The notes under the pieces: model-generated | What the model was told of the DNA's origin: nothing | The model's database searches: none | Seen by the model: only the letters and a program-made list of their open reading frames with translations | Shown here: in pieces, positions 11,781 through 25,386 of the stretch | How positions within the stretch are numbered: position 1 is the first letter of the stretch | Layout of the letters: every line of letters starts with the position of its first letter | Assembly (NCBI RefSeq): GCF_037975245.1 | Contig: NC_092568.1 | Span: forward strand, 31,201,501 to 31,265,500 | Length of the DNA: 64,000 nt | Direction: 5' to 3' | From: Apostichopus japonicus | Taxonomy: Eukaryota > Echinodermata > Holothuroidea > Aspidochirotida > Stichopodidae | Program-made: the position numbers and the translations under genes

Positions 11781-14700
11781 AATATACATACTGCAGATTT
11801 TTTAGACTAAAACCTCTACGATTGGTATTATATATATATAAAAAAAGAGATAAGAAATTTAAATTGTTGTGATTCGATATGTTTACTCCAATAAATTCAC
11901 TCTACAATATACGATCTACCCTGCCTGGGTTTCTATCATCGTTGATCACTAATGTGACATGGACAGTTAGTAGCGTTAAATCTTACCTCAGCGTCAGCAT
12001 TAAACCAGGCACTGTCATGAGGGTAAGACAGGACGACCACACAAGACCAAACAAGAAGTACATTATAAATTGTGTTTTACAGAACGGCCTGCATTCCCCT
12101 GAGCGGGCTGTCCCTCCTTCATCATCCAATGAGTCACCACCAGGAATACATGCACAGCTACTGTAGCTTTGCTAGGAGAGACAGGTAAGTCAAAATGTAG
12201 TTTAGTATTTAGAAGTTCAGACTGAGGTATAAAAGGCATCTATCAGCTTGTCTCTAAGTTGCACATTTAGTGCGAAGATCCAAAGTGTTAAGGAGCATCT
12301 TACCAACGACTGCAGTTTTTTTCCTGGGGTAGAACTGAAGCACAACTCAATGGAAACACACAGATGCAGTGCACATATACCAACGATACTATAATTTCTG
12401 TTAAACACTATTAAATGTATCTCAATGTTAATATAATAGGATCTGTAGAAGAGCAAAGATAAATGTTGGCTACGTCAGGATCTAATCCTGGGGTCACTGG
12501 TTTTGGATCCTGTTACAAGCAATCAAATTTCTTTCCTTGTTTCCGAATTTGTTTATAATTCCACAGATTTACTGAAGTGAAAAAGACATCTAGTACATAC
12601 AGAAAGTGTTTGATATGTTATATGTGTGTATGTATTATATACAATGTATATTCAGAATATAATTTAGTACAAATGTTTCGCGTCACAATTTTGCTTTACA
12701 ATTCTCACAATGTATAGCATCATATCACGGCTTGCTCAAGTTGGCAATTGAATTGTACTTGCCCGGTTATCTGAAGTATGTGTGACGTTGTGACTTGCAA
12801 GTCTGACTTTTATAATTTTCAATGTTTTTTTGTATCATCACAAATTTTACAACAATTCTTTGCACTTGAATGGCAAATTGTCCAAACTGCATTTCATATT
12901 TTGCAGTGCATTACCGAACATACTATTCCCTATACACCAAATTCAGTGTAAAATGCAACGATTACATATCATAACAATGCAGACTGTACGTAGATAACGA
13001 CACCAACTATCACTGATGGATATATCGGTACAAAGTACATAGAAAATGACAGTTCAGTTTAATCATAGTAGGATCAAAACATCTACAGTAAGATACACTT
13101 AATTTCAAATTTAATGGCTTTGAATTCATGTCGGTTGCAACATGAAACATTATCATTATCATTGTCAAACATTAGATCAAAGCACACACATTGATTTCAA
13201 CGTAGCTATCAAACACTATAGTCTTGCTTTGCTACATTAAGACATGCGACTTGCAGAGCCTAACATAAAGATATCCACTCATGAAATCTGGTATAACTGA
13301 AAAACATTAACCTCCCCCCCCCAAATAAAAGGGGTTGGTGAAATCAGTAGCAATGAATGATTTTGCTAATAGGGAAGAATTGAAAGAAACAGATACCGTT
13401 CCATCTGGTTGCGTTGTATTCTCTGTACAACCGGCGAAGCAGGGCGATACGTAGGTCAGGCCATCTTCACCGCAGACAGGCTGGTAGCTATCCAATGCAC
13501 AATGACAGTCAGAGTTGCAAGATACATTGACTCCTGGGAATGCTGGTGCTCCACCACCACTGTTGATTAAAGCAGAGTAATATAGTGGTTACAGTATCAT
13601 CTTGACTCACTAAGAGCATCGATGAGCAAGTAGGAACAACTTCAAATTTCATTTTCTCAGCTGTCCTTTCTGAATGTTACCTGCTTTTTACACTGCATTT
13701 CCAAGTAGCTAGCAACATAGCAAATATTGCAGTATGCACTGACTAACCTCTATGTATGGAATGCAACCAGTTTACTTACTCTGTTAATCATTATGAGTAG
13801 CATAGACATAAAGAGTAAGTGTCACTCTACCGAGGTCGTTCTTGTCATATTTACAGGCCTTGCAGAGCCGACCATTACTATACAGACTGACCACATAACA
13901 ATACTCATATTAGCAAGACTTTACATACCATCTATGTTACTAGCAATTTAGTAACTAACAGGCAGATTACATTGTGAGAGAAGCTTACATATACAATGTG
14001 AAAATCTGTTCACATTGAAGACAAACTAGCAGGTACTTTATTGAAACTATTGAGTAACAAAAACAGTTGAAGTACAACCTTGAAAAAGTGAAACATTTCA
14101 GGGCTCATGAACTCAGACAACCAAAAGCCATGATGACATTTCAAACCACACAGACAACACTGGGATGTTGTCTTTCCTGAAAAAAACAATTGATAGCAAG
14201 TACCTTGAACATGTATATTACCTGGTTCACTGACATCTTGCTAAAATGTATAAATCAAATTAAGTCTTGATAGTGGAGTTTCCAAAGCTTAACCTGAGGG
14301 CAAAACCTCAACAGGGACTATCCTCAAAACTGTGCTATGTTGGTTACAGTGATACCTCAAAACTTCTATGTTAGTTACAGTGATACCTCAAATCTGTGCA
14401 TGCTACATTGGTTACAGTAAATTAATACCTCAAAACTGTGCATTGCTGGTTACAGTGATACCTCAAAACTGTGCTATGCTGGTTACAGAGATACATCAAA
14501 ACTGTGATATGTTGGTTACAGTGATACCTTAAAACTGTGCTATGTTGGTTACAGTGATAACTCAAACTATGCTATGTTGGTTATAGTGATACCTCAAAAC
14601 TGCTATGTTGGTTACAGTGATACCTCAAAACTGTGCTATTCTGGTTTTAGTGATATCTCAAATCTGTGATATGTTGGTTTCACTGATACCTCAAAACTGG

Positions 14701-17700
14701 TGGATAGTGGTTTTGATCAATCAACTAAAAACACCAGAGTTAAATTCATACCTATATTCAAACCATATATGGTAATAACTGGTATAGTTATACGGCTGTG
14801 TTACTGTTGCCTTTATTCAAACACACAAGTGATCATACCTGGTATAGTTATATGGCTCTGTCACTCCAGCCACGTCTCCAGTCGCACATCCCAACATCAT
14901 AGATACCGGGTCGAAACAGAATGCCAGAGCAGTGAAGAAGACGAGCAGCCATGCCATCCTCTTTCTGGTCTGACCGAATCGCTTGATGCAGTAACCACCA
15001 ACCATTGTTCCAAAAATACCGCTGGGGACTACCAACAAACCTGAGAATATGTTCCAAGTTAAAAATTGTATTCATATTATTATTAATAAAAGAACAAGAC
15101 AAAATTCATGTGTTCTTTACAGAGTGCAATTTGCTGCTAATTTTACGCCAGATACCTCTTCATGAGACATGTTTTTTTTTTTCTTCTGTAAAAGAAAGGT
15201 AAAATATTTTGATATGGTTATGTTTTGTAGGGCTCAGTGACAGATATTAGCAATCCAACATAAACAGCTACTTTTTAAGTGTCAGATGTACTGGTTACTT
15301 GCCATGCAAATATAATTAAGAATTGCTCACACCTTGCAGGAGAGACAGAACCAGAGAGGAGATAATGAAACCTATTTGTCTTGATGTTGATGCAAACAAA
15401 CTATGATTTTCCAGTAGTCCCAGAGAGACGAAGTTAACTGCCTCGGCTAGTCAAGTTTCAAAACATTTGTAAACATATTCTTTTAGGCAAATGAAATGCC
15501 AGACTTTTTCAAGACTAAAACACGTCTTACAGTTAACGATGAGGCCAACACTGTAATGATGATCTAATGTTAGGGCTTTCCTATAGTTAGTTTGTATCTA
15601 CACTTCTTAGAAACCCTGTGTAAGCCATGTCATAGGTGAAGAAGTGTTCAAAATAGGATTTCCGTCACTTTTCCAGACTAAAACCTCTATATACGAGGAC
15701 TTTCAAGACCAAGGCAAGAGGTCTTTTCGATTTCCTTAAATTTCTCATAAAGAAAACCATGTAAACAGCAAAAGATTTGAAATGTTAAGATCTGTTTGGT
15801 CGGTGCCTTTCAATCATAAGGTCCCGAGTTTGAGTCACTCCAAGATTAATGGTATGTCGTCCAGTTACAGAGTTGTTGACAATTGGCAATTCATAATCAT
15901 GGACGTTAAATATGAACCTAAGAGACTGACTTCGGTCAGCTTGCGGCTTTGATAAGCCAATGATGGCTTCTTCGCAAGTTCCTGCTGGCAGGAGGATCTA
16001 AAATACATGCATGCAAACATTTGTCCTTTCAAGTAATTTAATACTTAATATGGAAAGTGTCTGGTTGACGAAAAATGTTGAAGATCGAATCAACTTTATT
16101 TAAAGACTCACTTAACAGTTAAACTACATTTGGGAAAAATTTATGAGGATTTCATAGTTTGGTATATATATATTGTAATTGCATTTGGAGTAAAACACTG
16201 TGAGAATTGGCCAAACTGTTAACTTGATGGCACGTGGAGCATGTGTATCAGACATGTGATGACGGAGAGAGAGAGAAAAAGTAGATTACCCAAGAGAAGT
16301 GAGGTGAAGCGAGCTTCTAATCCAAACTGAAACTCCATGTACTGAGCACTGAACAGCTGGACCCCGGCAAAGGATGCTAAATGAAGGAAGCCAACGATGT
16401 ACAGAGCCATCACAGGGATGTTGGTGCAAATCCGGAATATTGATTTCACCATCGCTGAAAGGAAGAAAATACCCCAAACAAAATGTGTGATGTCTTTATA
16501 GATCAAAGATCAAATTCAGGTAAGAGTCCACAAATTACAAGGGACAAGTAGAAGCGGCACAGAACAAAAAATAGGTCTTCTGATTGTGATACATATAAAG
16601 GACACCCAAACACTGGGTCGTCCAATACATCAGAATACTGAGATGTTAAGCAAACGATCAACAGGAAGTCAACTGGAAAATGATAAAGCATTTTGGAAGA
16701 AAAAAAATTAGGGGCCAGATTCAATCCATAATAGTTGTAGTAACCTATTTCTTTGCTCATGATTCCAAATTTGTATATCTTCAAACAGAAAAGAATAATT
16801 AACCAACTGGTAGCAGGGGGAGGGGGGGGGGGGGGAAGAGGTCAAGATTGGGGAGCACTGGAGTTTCCAGTATCTAATATATGACACAAACTCTTTTCGG
16901 CTGAACTTCTGCTGCTGCTGAGGCACACATTTTCCTGTCAATCACACAAAAACTGGGGTGTGTCACCTGTCCTTGAATCAAGACCTAGCATGGAGGACCA
17001 TAGTTTTCTGACTTTTTTGCAATCACAAAGCATTTATCATGGAAATAATGTCAACTGTAACACAACACCCGGTACCCATCATCCCAGACATGGGTCTCAA
17101 AAACATTGGTAACACTTTGGTTATTATTCCAGGACCGACTATACTTAACGCTTAAATGTTACTCACTGTATACAAATTCCTTGACACCAGATTTGAGGAT
17201 CTCAATTTTCTCCGTTTCCTGGGGCGACGAGACGTCTGCATCTTCATTCACCACTTGTGTCGATGTATTTTGAGGCTGTTCTTCTTCCTGTCCCTCAGAT
17301 CCACTTTTGGGAAGAATTTTAGGAAAAAAGAAAAACAGTGGGGAAAGAATAAGGAGGAAGAGACCCACAATGAGGTAACCCAACCACCAGGCCCCCAGCC
17401 AATTGGGGTCACTGGGGTCTTTTGGGTAGCCTGGCTGATTTACTAGGGTTGGGTAAGCTGGAACTGAGAGACAACCAGCAGCAAGGAAGTAGCCCAGCAC
17501 ACTGCCGATGCTGTATGATGCAAGCAATACACCTGGGAAGAAAAACAAAATTGATACATTCAATTCAGATAATGAAACGATACATCAGGGAAATAATAAT
17601 TACTTGACACTTTATAAACACATTTCCCCGCAAGATCAATCCTTTAACACCATAATCACTACCAAACATCCTGCATATAATCACCAAGTGTGTTAGTGTC

Positions 17701-18618
17701 CCCCCAACAGAAAGAAAGGACAACCAACTTAAAGCCAGTATGGAAAATTCCAAGCATATATTCATCATAAGATCTCTTGTCAAATTCAACATTGTCAGTT
17801 GAAAAATCTGTGGCAATTCTGATAGCTATTAAAATTAGTTTTCCAATCCTTGAAACTTTCGATTAAATTCCAGATTTATGGTTGAAAGGTGACCTGTTTC
17901 ATTCTACCCCTCCTTAATGTCCCTTTGAAAGGAATCCCCGCTTCCTACCCAGGCAGTTAACACTGTTAATAATCAACAACTCACCTGCATAGACAGATGT
18001 TGACTGCTTATCCACACTATCATCTATATAAGGAATGGCTAAGGCTATCACAGGACTGCTGAAACTAGCTAAGAATGTCCCAACGTACATCCAAGCAAAC
18101 TGATTCATGAGTGCACCAGATTGTTTGCCATCCGAAAAAAACTCCTCTTCCGTGTATTCATCGGGATGGCACATATAGTCTTCTGTACTACTATCGTTCT
18201 CTCCCTTGGGTGGATGCAGGACAAACCCTGGAGCAGGGTACAAGAAATGCGGCAAGCTAGTGACGATCATTGCTGTCCCAGCAATAAACTGTAAGCAACC
18301 TATCACTCTCGGCCGGTGACGTGACTGACCAAAATGGGTTATAAACACAACGGTCGTTAGGGCCATCACATCGTAGAATGTAGCTAGAGTGCCCGCTTGA
18401 GTGTTAGAAAGTTGGAACCGTTTCTCTATTGTGCTGATAACACCTCCCTGGTATCCACCAGGGGCTGAGCTCATCACCAGGGCAAGAGCAGTTAGTAAGG
18501 AAAAGGTAGCTGGATGATGGAATCTCTGCTTCAAAGTTTTTCTCGGCCCAACCACTTTTGGTTCTGGTATGGGTTCCTCCAAAGGTTGGTAGGGATTACT
18601 TGAGCTGAACCCCGGCAT
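9278..18618 (-). CDS. SLCO-like: SLCO-like gene A: solute carrier organic anion transporter (OATP family), complete
   Basis: Plasma-membrane transporter for amphipathic organic anions (OATP/SLCO family; substrate not predictable here). Coding exons in order are 18618-17985, 17532-17167, 16454-16290, 15040-14839, 13559-13397, 12171-11987, 11441-11377, 10700-10474 and 9340-9278. All have GT/AG borders and compatible phases, giving 689 residues. Exon 1 has a cytosolic start, TM1-TM4 and ends near PYIDDSVDK. Exon 2 carries TM5-TM6 with the family signature NWLGAWWLG. Exon 3 has TM7 and the start of TM8, exon 4 has TM8-TM9, exon 5 is a Kazal-type loop ([18 protein letters not shown]), exon 6 has TM10, and exons 7-8 hold TM11-TM12. 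The 165-bp and 65-bp exons match sizes common in the family. N-glycosylation sequons (NYT, NVS, NTT) lie in the large loop. The last exon adds an acidic 20-residue tail ending EDLNT. Start: ATG with A at -3, preceded by a candidate 5'-UTR splice acceptor at 18690. The assignment to family is firm; the exact orthologue is not. Confidence 0.93.
11251..11281. repeat. Short perfect hairpin in intron 7 of gene A
   Basis: CATCTCCCTACATGT and its reverse complement are separated by one base. The 15-bp arms are perfect. No element boundaries are visible around it. Confidence 0.7.
11697..11777. repeat. TA microsatellite in intron 6 of gene A
   Basis: Long TA run between exons 6 and 7 of gene A. The Tyr/Ile repeat frame that crosses it is an artefact. 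Confidence 0.9.
14310..14700. repeat. Intronic minisatellite, about 11 units of 33-40 bp
   Basis: Variants of CTCAAAACTGTGCTATG followed by TTGGTTACAGTGATAC repeat head to tail across about 390 bases. It lies in intron 4 of gene A, immediately downstream of the exon that ends at 14839. Units differ by small indels and substitutions. Confidence 0.85.
15790..16020 (+). repeat. tRNA-derived SINE, copy 2, in intron 3 of gene A
   Basis: Plus-strand copy of the SINE at 2401-2646, antisense to gene A. It keeps the body (GACTTCGGTCAGCTTGCGG, TTCCTGCTGGCAGGAGG) and ends in ATGCATGC. The tRNA-like head is more worn: box A is largely lost and box B is CGAGTTTGAGTCACTCC. Confidence 0.65.
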
Positions 18619-18689
18619 TATGAATATTCTACAAGGTCACTGTCTTATGAAATATTGTGATGATGCTCTCTTGGGGGAGTTTCAAATAC

Positions 18690-21115
18690 CTGTCAACACA
18701 AATATATATAAATTATTATATCTCAAAGCTGCTACAACCTCCAAAATTCATCACAGGGCAAGGTTTTAGGGCCATACAAAGACAAAAAATGATATGACCA
18801 AAAGGACAGGATCCATTTATCACTAAAAATATCCTTTTTAAGGTTGGATAAGTCTGTGATCAGGTTGACTGAAATGTATAGCGACAGGGTCAAATTGATT
18901 GATTTGTCATTGATGGTTTACTTGTGATTATTGAACTGAATTTAGTACCTGTCTGGCCGACATAATTGCCTTAATAACACAAATCATAGCAAAGCAAATA
19001 AACAACATTGGGGTGTCACAATTGAGAGGCAGTGGCATAATGCGAAAATTTGGGCCAGGAGGGGTAAATAATTGATCTGTGATTAGATGTTTCCCAGATC
19101 TTACATCGAAGTTTGCCACAAAGTTTATTGCCTTGGTCAGTCGTCTTGGTTAATTTAGAGGGAGTAAGCTGAGATTAAAGATTAGTGGCTTGTTGTCTGG
19201 CACAACAAAGCGGAGAGGGGGGGGGGATCCTTCAAGAAAAGATCATGAATAGACATCAGCCTTCGATATGTTAAAGTCTGAAAGTAGTTTAATGTTAATG
19301 AAATCATATGCTTGAATGGTCAAACACCAAGGGATTACAATAATTGACGAGTTTAGGTTTGTTTACCAGAATATCGTCACAGCAGTCATCAGAAGAGCTT
19401 TTAAAAATACATTACCGAGTTTGGTGTGGAATAAAGGGTAGCCATTAATAAGAAAAATAACCACAAAAGTCAGAGATATGTTTCTCATACTCTGACTTAA
19501 TGGAGTCCTGAGCAAATGCGTTTTGATTCTAATGCACTGGGAAAATATAATTGAGCATTGAAAACACATTAGGTGAGAACTCTCAAAATATAAATAGCCA
19601 AGGGGTGTCGCTGGGTTCGCAGTACAAAGAAGTATTGTTCAAACTATTTCGTAGCTCCAACGATACATACCAAGAGAGGGATACCAATTATACCACAATG
19701 TAAGATCACAAACATTCAGTTTGAGGAGTTACAAAATTAATGTTAAGACACAGTCACTATAGTCCCATTCCTAATAAGAAACATTATTACAAGAGAATGT
19801 AAGGTTGGAACAAACCGGTATATATCCCTAAAGACAGAGTTATCAAATATCACTGTCTAAAATACTAGTTTCCGAACAGCTATAACAGGGGATGCATAAT
19901 ATACACTTCACAAGTAGAGTAAGATTTCCAGTAATATTATTATTGTAGAGATCCAAAAGTATAATAAGGTAATCCGATTATGAATAACAGTACAGTACTT
20001 TGTAATAAAAGTAAAATGCAAAGTAATGAAGTGATGTGCAGTATAAGAACAAAATGTAAAGTAAGTGTATCACAAAGAGGAAGCTGGAGGAACTCTGAGG
20101 AGAAAGCTTCCCTGCATCAATTTATACTTGCCAGCAAACAAAGCTTAAGATAATCCCTGACCACACAAAACAGCCAACAAAAGAAGCACCATTGGGAAAA
20201 AACTAAAGTAGTGATTCTCATCAGCTGAACCTGAACTCTATCCCCAAGACCAGATAAACAGGAAGGACATACCCTATTGTGTTGATAGTTTATGTCAGCT
20301 AAATGAAGATGACCAGAAGAAAATAAAAGAGTGGTCTGTATCTATGTGATACAGTACACTTGATGTTTAGACACAGTCGGTTCCATACCAACGTTAATAG
20401 TTAAGTACAAGAGTACGTAATATTGGAACAAATTGGTATAAAGAGCATTCCTCTCAAGTTTCCCTTCATCTATGCTAAATTACTTTATAGGCTGTACAAT
20501 GTAAATTACTTTATATGCTGTACAATGTACATACTGTAAGAACACTGTTACTGCAGCTATTGACACTAACTTATGACAAAGGGAAAAGTATTTCTCTATA
20601 GATACTGTCAGAAAGAACTATTTTACATAGCTGAGCATATAACAACACATATTACTTTTAATCTGAAAATTTCGAGAAATTTAAGTTATGATGCTTCAGA
20701 TTTTCAACATTAATTAGGTGATCAAGAAGATACTTACAGTGGAAAATGAAATCATCATTTAGCAGTTTGGTCTCATTTTCTTAAAGCTTGCTTCAAGCAA
20801 CCAATCCAAGCTACAAACTAATTCTGATCATCCTTCCAATTCCTGAATACATACCAACACAGATTTTAAATGAAGAAGGTACCTACCTACCTTACTTCAG
20901 TTTATGTCATTGCTGTATATGTCACTGATGTAGTACGTTAACTAGTACCAGCAAAAGTGAAAATTAAAACTACTTGAGAATAGATTTCTCTCTTCAAATA
21001 CTTGTATATCTACCATCAATTCTTACAATCTGTCTTGTGACTATTGACTCAGGCAGAAGTACCTCCTGCCCTTAAAGAAACTTGTTGAATAATGAATATT
21101 TGAACGGAAGCATGA
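18690..21115. other. Upstream region of SLCO-like gene A
   Basis: No coding exon found. The sequence TTGTGTTGACAG at 18690 could be the acceptor of a 5'-UTR intron, and donor-like sites on the minus strand at about 18950 (ACAG|GTACT) and 20738 (CACT|GTAAGTATC) could end non-coding first exons. No TATA box or CpG-rich start was identified. The rest looks unique and AT-rich. Confidence 0.35.
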
Positions 21116-21850
21116 CACTTCGCCCAACAACCATTTCGCCCAACCAGCCTGGTCATTTTGCCCAACCGGCCTGGTCATTTCCCCCAACCAGCCTGGTCAT
21201 TTCGCCCAACCAGCCTGGTCATTTTGCCCAACCAGCCTGGTCATTTCGCCCAACCAGCCTGGTCATTTCGCCCAACCTTGATTGAATATGATCCTTCAAA
21301 AGGAAACGTTCGGGAATTGTTAACGTTACAGGATACGAACCGAATATTAAGGAAACTTGAGGATCGATCAGTGTGTTAGGGGTTAGGTTTGGTAGTAAAT
21401 ATTCGAATATTAAGGAATATTAAGGAAACTTGAAATCCTCCATTTGTATAACTTTAGTAAGGAAACGTTCAGGAATTTTTAGTCAGTATGATTGATCAGT
21501 GTTTTAGGGGTTAGGTTTGATAGGTTTTTATGAAGACCGATTCCCCTGTGTTTGCATAATAATATAACTTCCAATGTATGCGTAAACGCCTAAAGTAGTG
21601 TAATATTCCCATTATACCCGAACTAACTGCTCAGACTTCTATCCTCACGGACCTCACTTTTTATTTACCTATTACGAAGAAACCTAACCCAAAATAAATC
21701 AAATTGAAATAGTGGAATAGAAAAAGTAATATTATTCTGACTGAATATTAGTAAAAATAAGGTTGGGCGAAATGACCAACACTGTTGGGCGAAATGACCA
21801 GGCTGGTTGGGCGAAATGGCAGTTGGGCGAAATGGTTGTTGGGCGAAGTG
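21116..21850. mobile_element. Non-autonomous inverted-repeat element with a 22-bp minisatellite end
   Basis: The left end CACTTCGCCCAACAACC and its reverse complement at the right end (finishing GGGCGAAGTG at 21850) form terminal inverted repeats of about 29 bp. From 21131 to 21283 the 22-bp unit CATTTCGCCCAACCAGCCTG plus GT is repeated about seven times. One unit recurs inverted near the right end (21785-21810). The interior has no domain. No clear target duplication could be fixed. The AQPAWS-type open frames here are only the repeat translated. Confidence 0.75.
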
Positions 21851-24800
21851 ACTAGAAAGCATTTAAAGCAACATGTTCACGACTCTGGCTATATGTCTTT
21901 CTTAAATCACACATTGAAGGAAGTTGATGTATACACAAAATTGTACAGTACTTATAAAGCACACACAAACCAAATGTTTAGCTTCAACAAGTGGTCTATT
22001 GTTTAATGCTGAGGTACAGAATCACTTTGGGGTTCAAATAACTTCCTGTTTAGCTGCCAGTTCAGGACACTTTATATAGCCACTTGGCAGGACGATACTA
22101 TTTAAATCGTAAATATTTCTCTAAATTGATCCATAAATTGTGAAATACATTTGACCAACGTATTCCTATATTTTCAGTGTGTGTGTGTGTGGGGGGGGGG
22201 GGTGGGAGGACTTGTACATTCAGTACATATTCATGTATGTAATTCCTGTTGTAACATGAAATTAAATGAAAAGGTGAGAGCTTTTTCCAAACCTGATCTT
22301 CGAGGCCAATCAGAAAGGTGCTCTGGTTTTAATGAATCAAATGGTCATCACTTTAAATTTAAGCATGTAGCCTTAGTGCTTATTCAACCCACCATTTGGT
22401 TATAAAAGAATTGTAACACTAACTGCTTATTAACCTAATCAATGATTGGATTTTTAAGGATAGCACTAAATATTACTTATTTAACCCATCGTCTAGTAAG
22501 TTAGCACTGTCAAAATGCCTACTTTAACTGATTGTTGAGGAAAAAGAGTATTGCAGTAGATGTTATTTACTGAATGTCAGGAAACATGAGTCAGTCAGTA
22601 TCCTTTGAAATCTTTCATATAACAGGGTATTTGGGTTTGTCAATGATCTGAGATGGGGAAAAAAACCAAAATCTTATGAGACTCCAATTAAACAATCAAT
22701 TTCAAGAAATTAAAATATGTTTAACATTAGCTAGGCTTCTTTTTAGCATTTTTGACACTCCTGCAGACATTTATATTTCAATATGAGAAACATTCCTCAT
22801 GAAAGCCAACAAGTTTTTTTTTTAAAAATATACTAACCGTAATGACTGCTTGATCGTTCATGATATTAAACACTATGCTACATAAGCTACATTGTGTATG
22901 TTCACTTTCTACTAGATTGGGTGAAATGTTAAATGTAAATACTTTCCTCAGTGGTTTAATTCCTATTAGCTGCTCACTGAATGTGATCAGGTTCATTAGG
23001 AGGAACACCATCCTTATTTTATTCAATGATCAAACAATTATCGAAAACCTCAAAATAAAAGTGAGCTACAGTAACACATGATGAAAGTGAATATGCATTA
23101 GGTCTGCCAGCAATTCTCTCATTACAAACATATGTGGGAGAGTGGCAGATGTGTGGGAGGGAGGGAGGGGGTGTGGTATGGATGGATGAGGATAAGGGGA
23201 TTGGCACACTTTTCTGAAGGCTATTGTTAGGTCTATGTGAAGCTACAGGGGATATTCCAAATGAATTGTTAATGTTGGGGTGCACCTATGGTTTGTATTG
23301 CTAGCTACTTTGTGGAAATGATTAGCCCACACTGCTTGGCTCTCTTGCGATCTTGCCTTACTGCAGTCACTAAGGGTAATGTGACTTACTGTTGGATAGG
23401 CACTAAAGGATACAACCGGGCCTCAACCCCCATCAATCCTGTGGAATGGGACAATTTTGAAGGTTTTCAAAAAACTGGGAATTTGTGGGAGGGGATACAT
23501 CATGCACATGGTGATTCTGATCAAGGTGATCATGCTCTTGCCCTCCTAAGGACATGAATGCCAAGAAATTCGGCTGGGACTTGTTCACCAAAGACTCAGA
23601 CTTTAACTTGAATGTGCTGGACTTGACTACAACACTGATGGCTCCTAACTTAGGATCTATAACATACAGGACATGAAGTAAGTTAGCCTAGCATAAGCAA
23701 TAACAAATGCCTTGCAGGTTGCTGAGCACCAATAGATATCATAGTTACTAAGTTAAAGCTTAAAGTTAGGTTAATTAAAGACAAGTTAATGATCTGAGTT
23801 AGAATAGAGGCCTATATATCCGTAGTCATTCTCTCAAGTTTGGCAAGGTAGATAATACTGATACTGAGTGATAGGAGGTAAGTAGATACTCAAACGTTAT
23901 AAAGACACTAAGCCATGCACAGAAAGGCTATACAGGCCTACATACCTTGTAAACATACTACGCCTCGCAAAGCCTAAGTTAGGTTATATCCTGGCTAGGG
24001 CCCTAACTAAGTTAGGCCTGCCCCTGACCCCACCACCCCTCATTTGCAGATGACTGCTGATCATATTATCACACAGTTAGGCTAATTACTCCTTACTTCT
24101 TTCCCTGGATATAAGTAACGCAGCCGTCGTTCACTCATCTGGTGAAAATGACAATCGGCTTCAATCACACTGCGCAAGTACTGCTATACTTCTATTACTA
24201 CTAATACTATTACTACTACTAGTAGCATAGGCGGCGAATACTTTGAAAACAACACTTGACCACTCATGATTTGGCGAACAGCACATAATCACGGGTTAAG
24301 GCTTACCGGGTGCTAACAATGCTTGTGATTGCTGGTTTTGATAGTCTATCATGAAAAGAAAACCAGTACATATCTGTGGCAAAAACCACAACAAGGCACA
24401 ATCAAGATTAATAGCTGCATCGTGTATGGTTGTAGGCCCTACTGTAGGTCATTGACAAATATTGACTCCTAATCCCACACAATCCGATGTTTTACCAGTT
24501 CGCAATGCTTGGAACGGGTTGGTTAATCTTCAAAGAGCATTACGCTATGCAAAGCTTGGAAGACTCCTGAATTGAAGACGAGTACAATTTCGCATCAGTG
24601 TCTCTGGATGAACAACTAACTGAGGAAGTTTCACGCCCAGCACAATAGCTGGAAACTTGTTAATAACATTGAATATTACACGTATATGGTAGGCCATACG
24701 AGAGATAATTGCTGATTTAATGTCCCTACGAATTAAAATTATTACCTATGCTGCATGTCATAAAATATCGATTACTCCTTTTTCTACATTTGCATGGGCG

Positions 24801-24988
24801 ATATATTTACCAAAACGCGCCGCTTCCAGAGCTAGCTTCGTCCCCAAGCCCCAGCGATCTGGGCGTTGCAATACATTTCGCTGAAATTAAATTCCTCTCA
24901 GAAAAAGCATTTCTATTCTGCAAGAGAACAAGATAATACATTGCGAACGATGCAGCTGAAGTACTCAGGATTTTTGAGCACTATGATT
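21851..24988. other. Intergenic stretch without a supported gene
   Basis: Short frames only (for example 23288-23557 plus, 89 codons), none with a recognisable domain or convincing splice context. G-runs occur at 22191-22205 and 23156-23171, and a TAC/TAT-rich patch near 24190. Confidence 0.45.
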
Positions 24989-25386
24989 CATAGGCGTAGG
25001 AGACGGGGGGCGGGGGCGGGGGCTGCAGCCCCCAACCAATTATTTTTGTGAAAATTCGGGCAATATGCTGAGAATTTTTCGGGCACCTATACTGAAAGAA
25101 TAATTATTTGCAGAATGTTTTTCATTTTTTTTTCTTGTGAAAATTCTGCAATATGCTGAGAATTTTTCGAGCACCTACTGAAAGAAGAATAATTTGCAAT
25201 GTGTTTTTCAAAATTTTTGGTGAAAATTCGGGCAAGAGGCTGAGAATTTTTCGGGCACCTACCAGTGGCGGAGCGTCCATACAGTCAGAGGGGGCGGACG
25301 CCCCCTGACGGACTCGAATGGACTGCTAGCGCCCAGTGGCGTCACCAGACTTTTCAGTCTGGGGACTTTTCAGTCTTTAATGGGGG

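Noticed and set aside
11669-11872. Tyr/Ile-repeat reading frame (also at 44437-44736, 46175-46417, 58010-58632 and 59028-59222)
   Set aside because: These are TA microsatellites translated; no gene signals around them.
14331-14700. CRISPR-like regular repeats
   Set aside because: The units are contiguous without spacers and lie in an intron of an animal gene; it is a minisatellite.
21082-21379. Frames with repeated AQPAWSF / NQPGH text
   Set aside because: They are the 22-bp minisatellite in different frames, inside a non-coding element.
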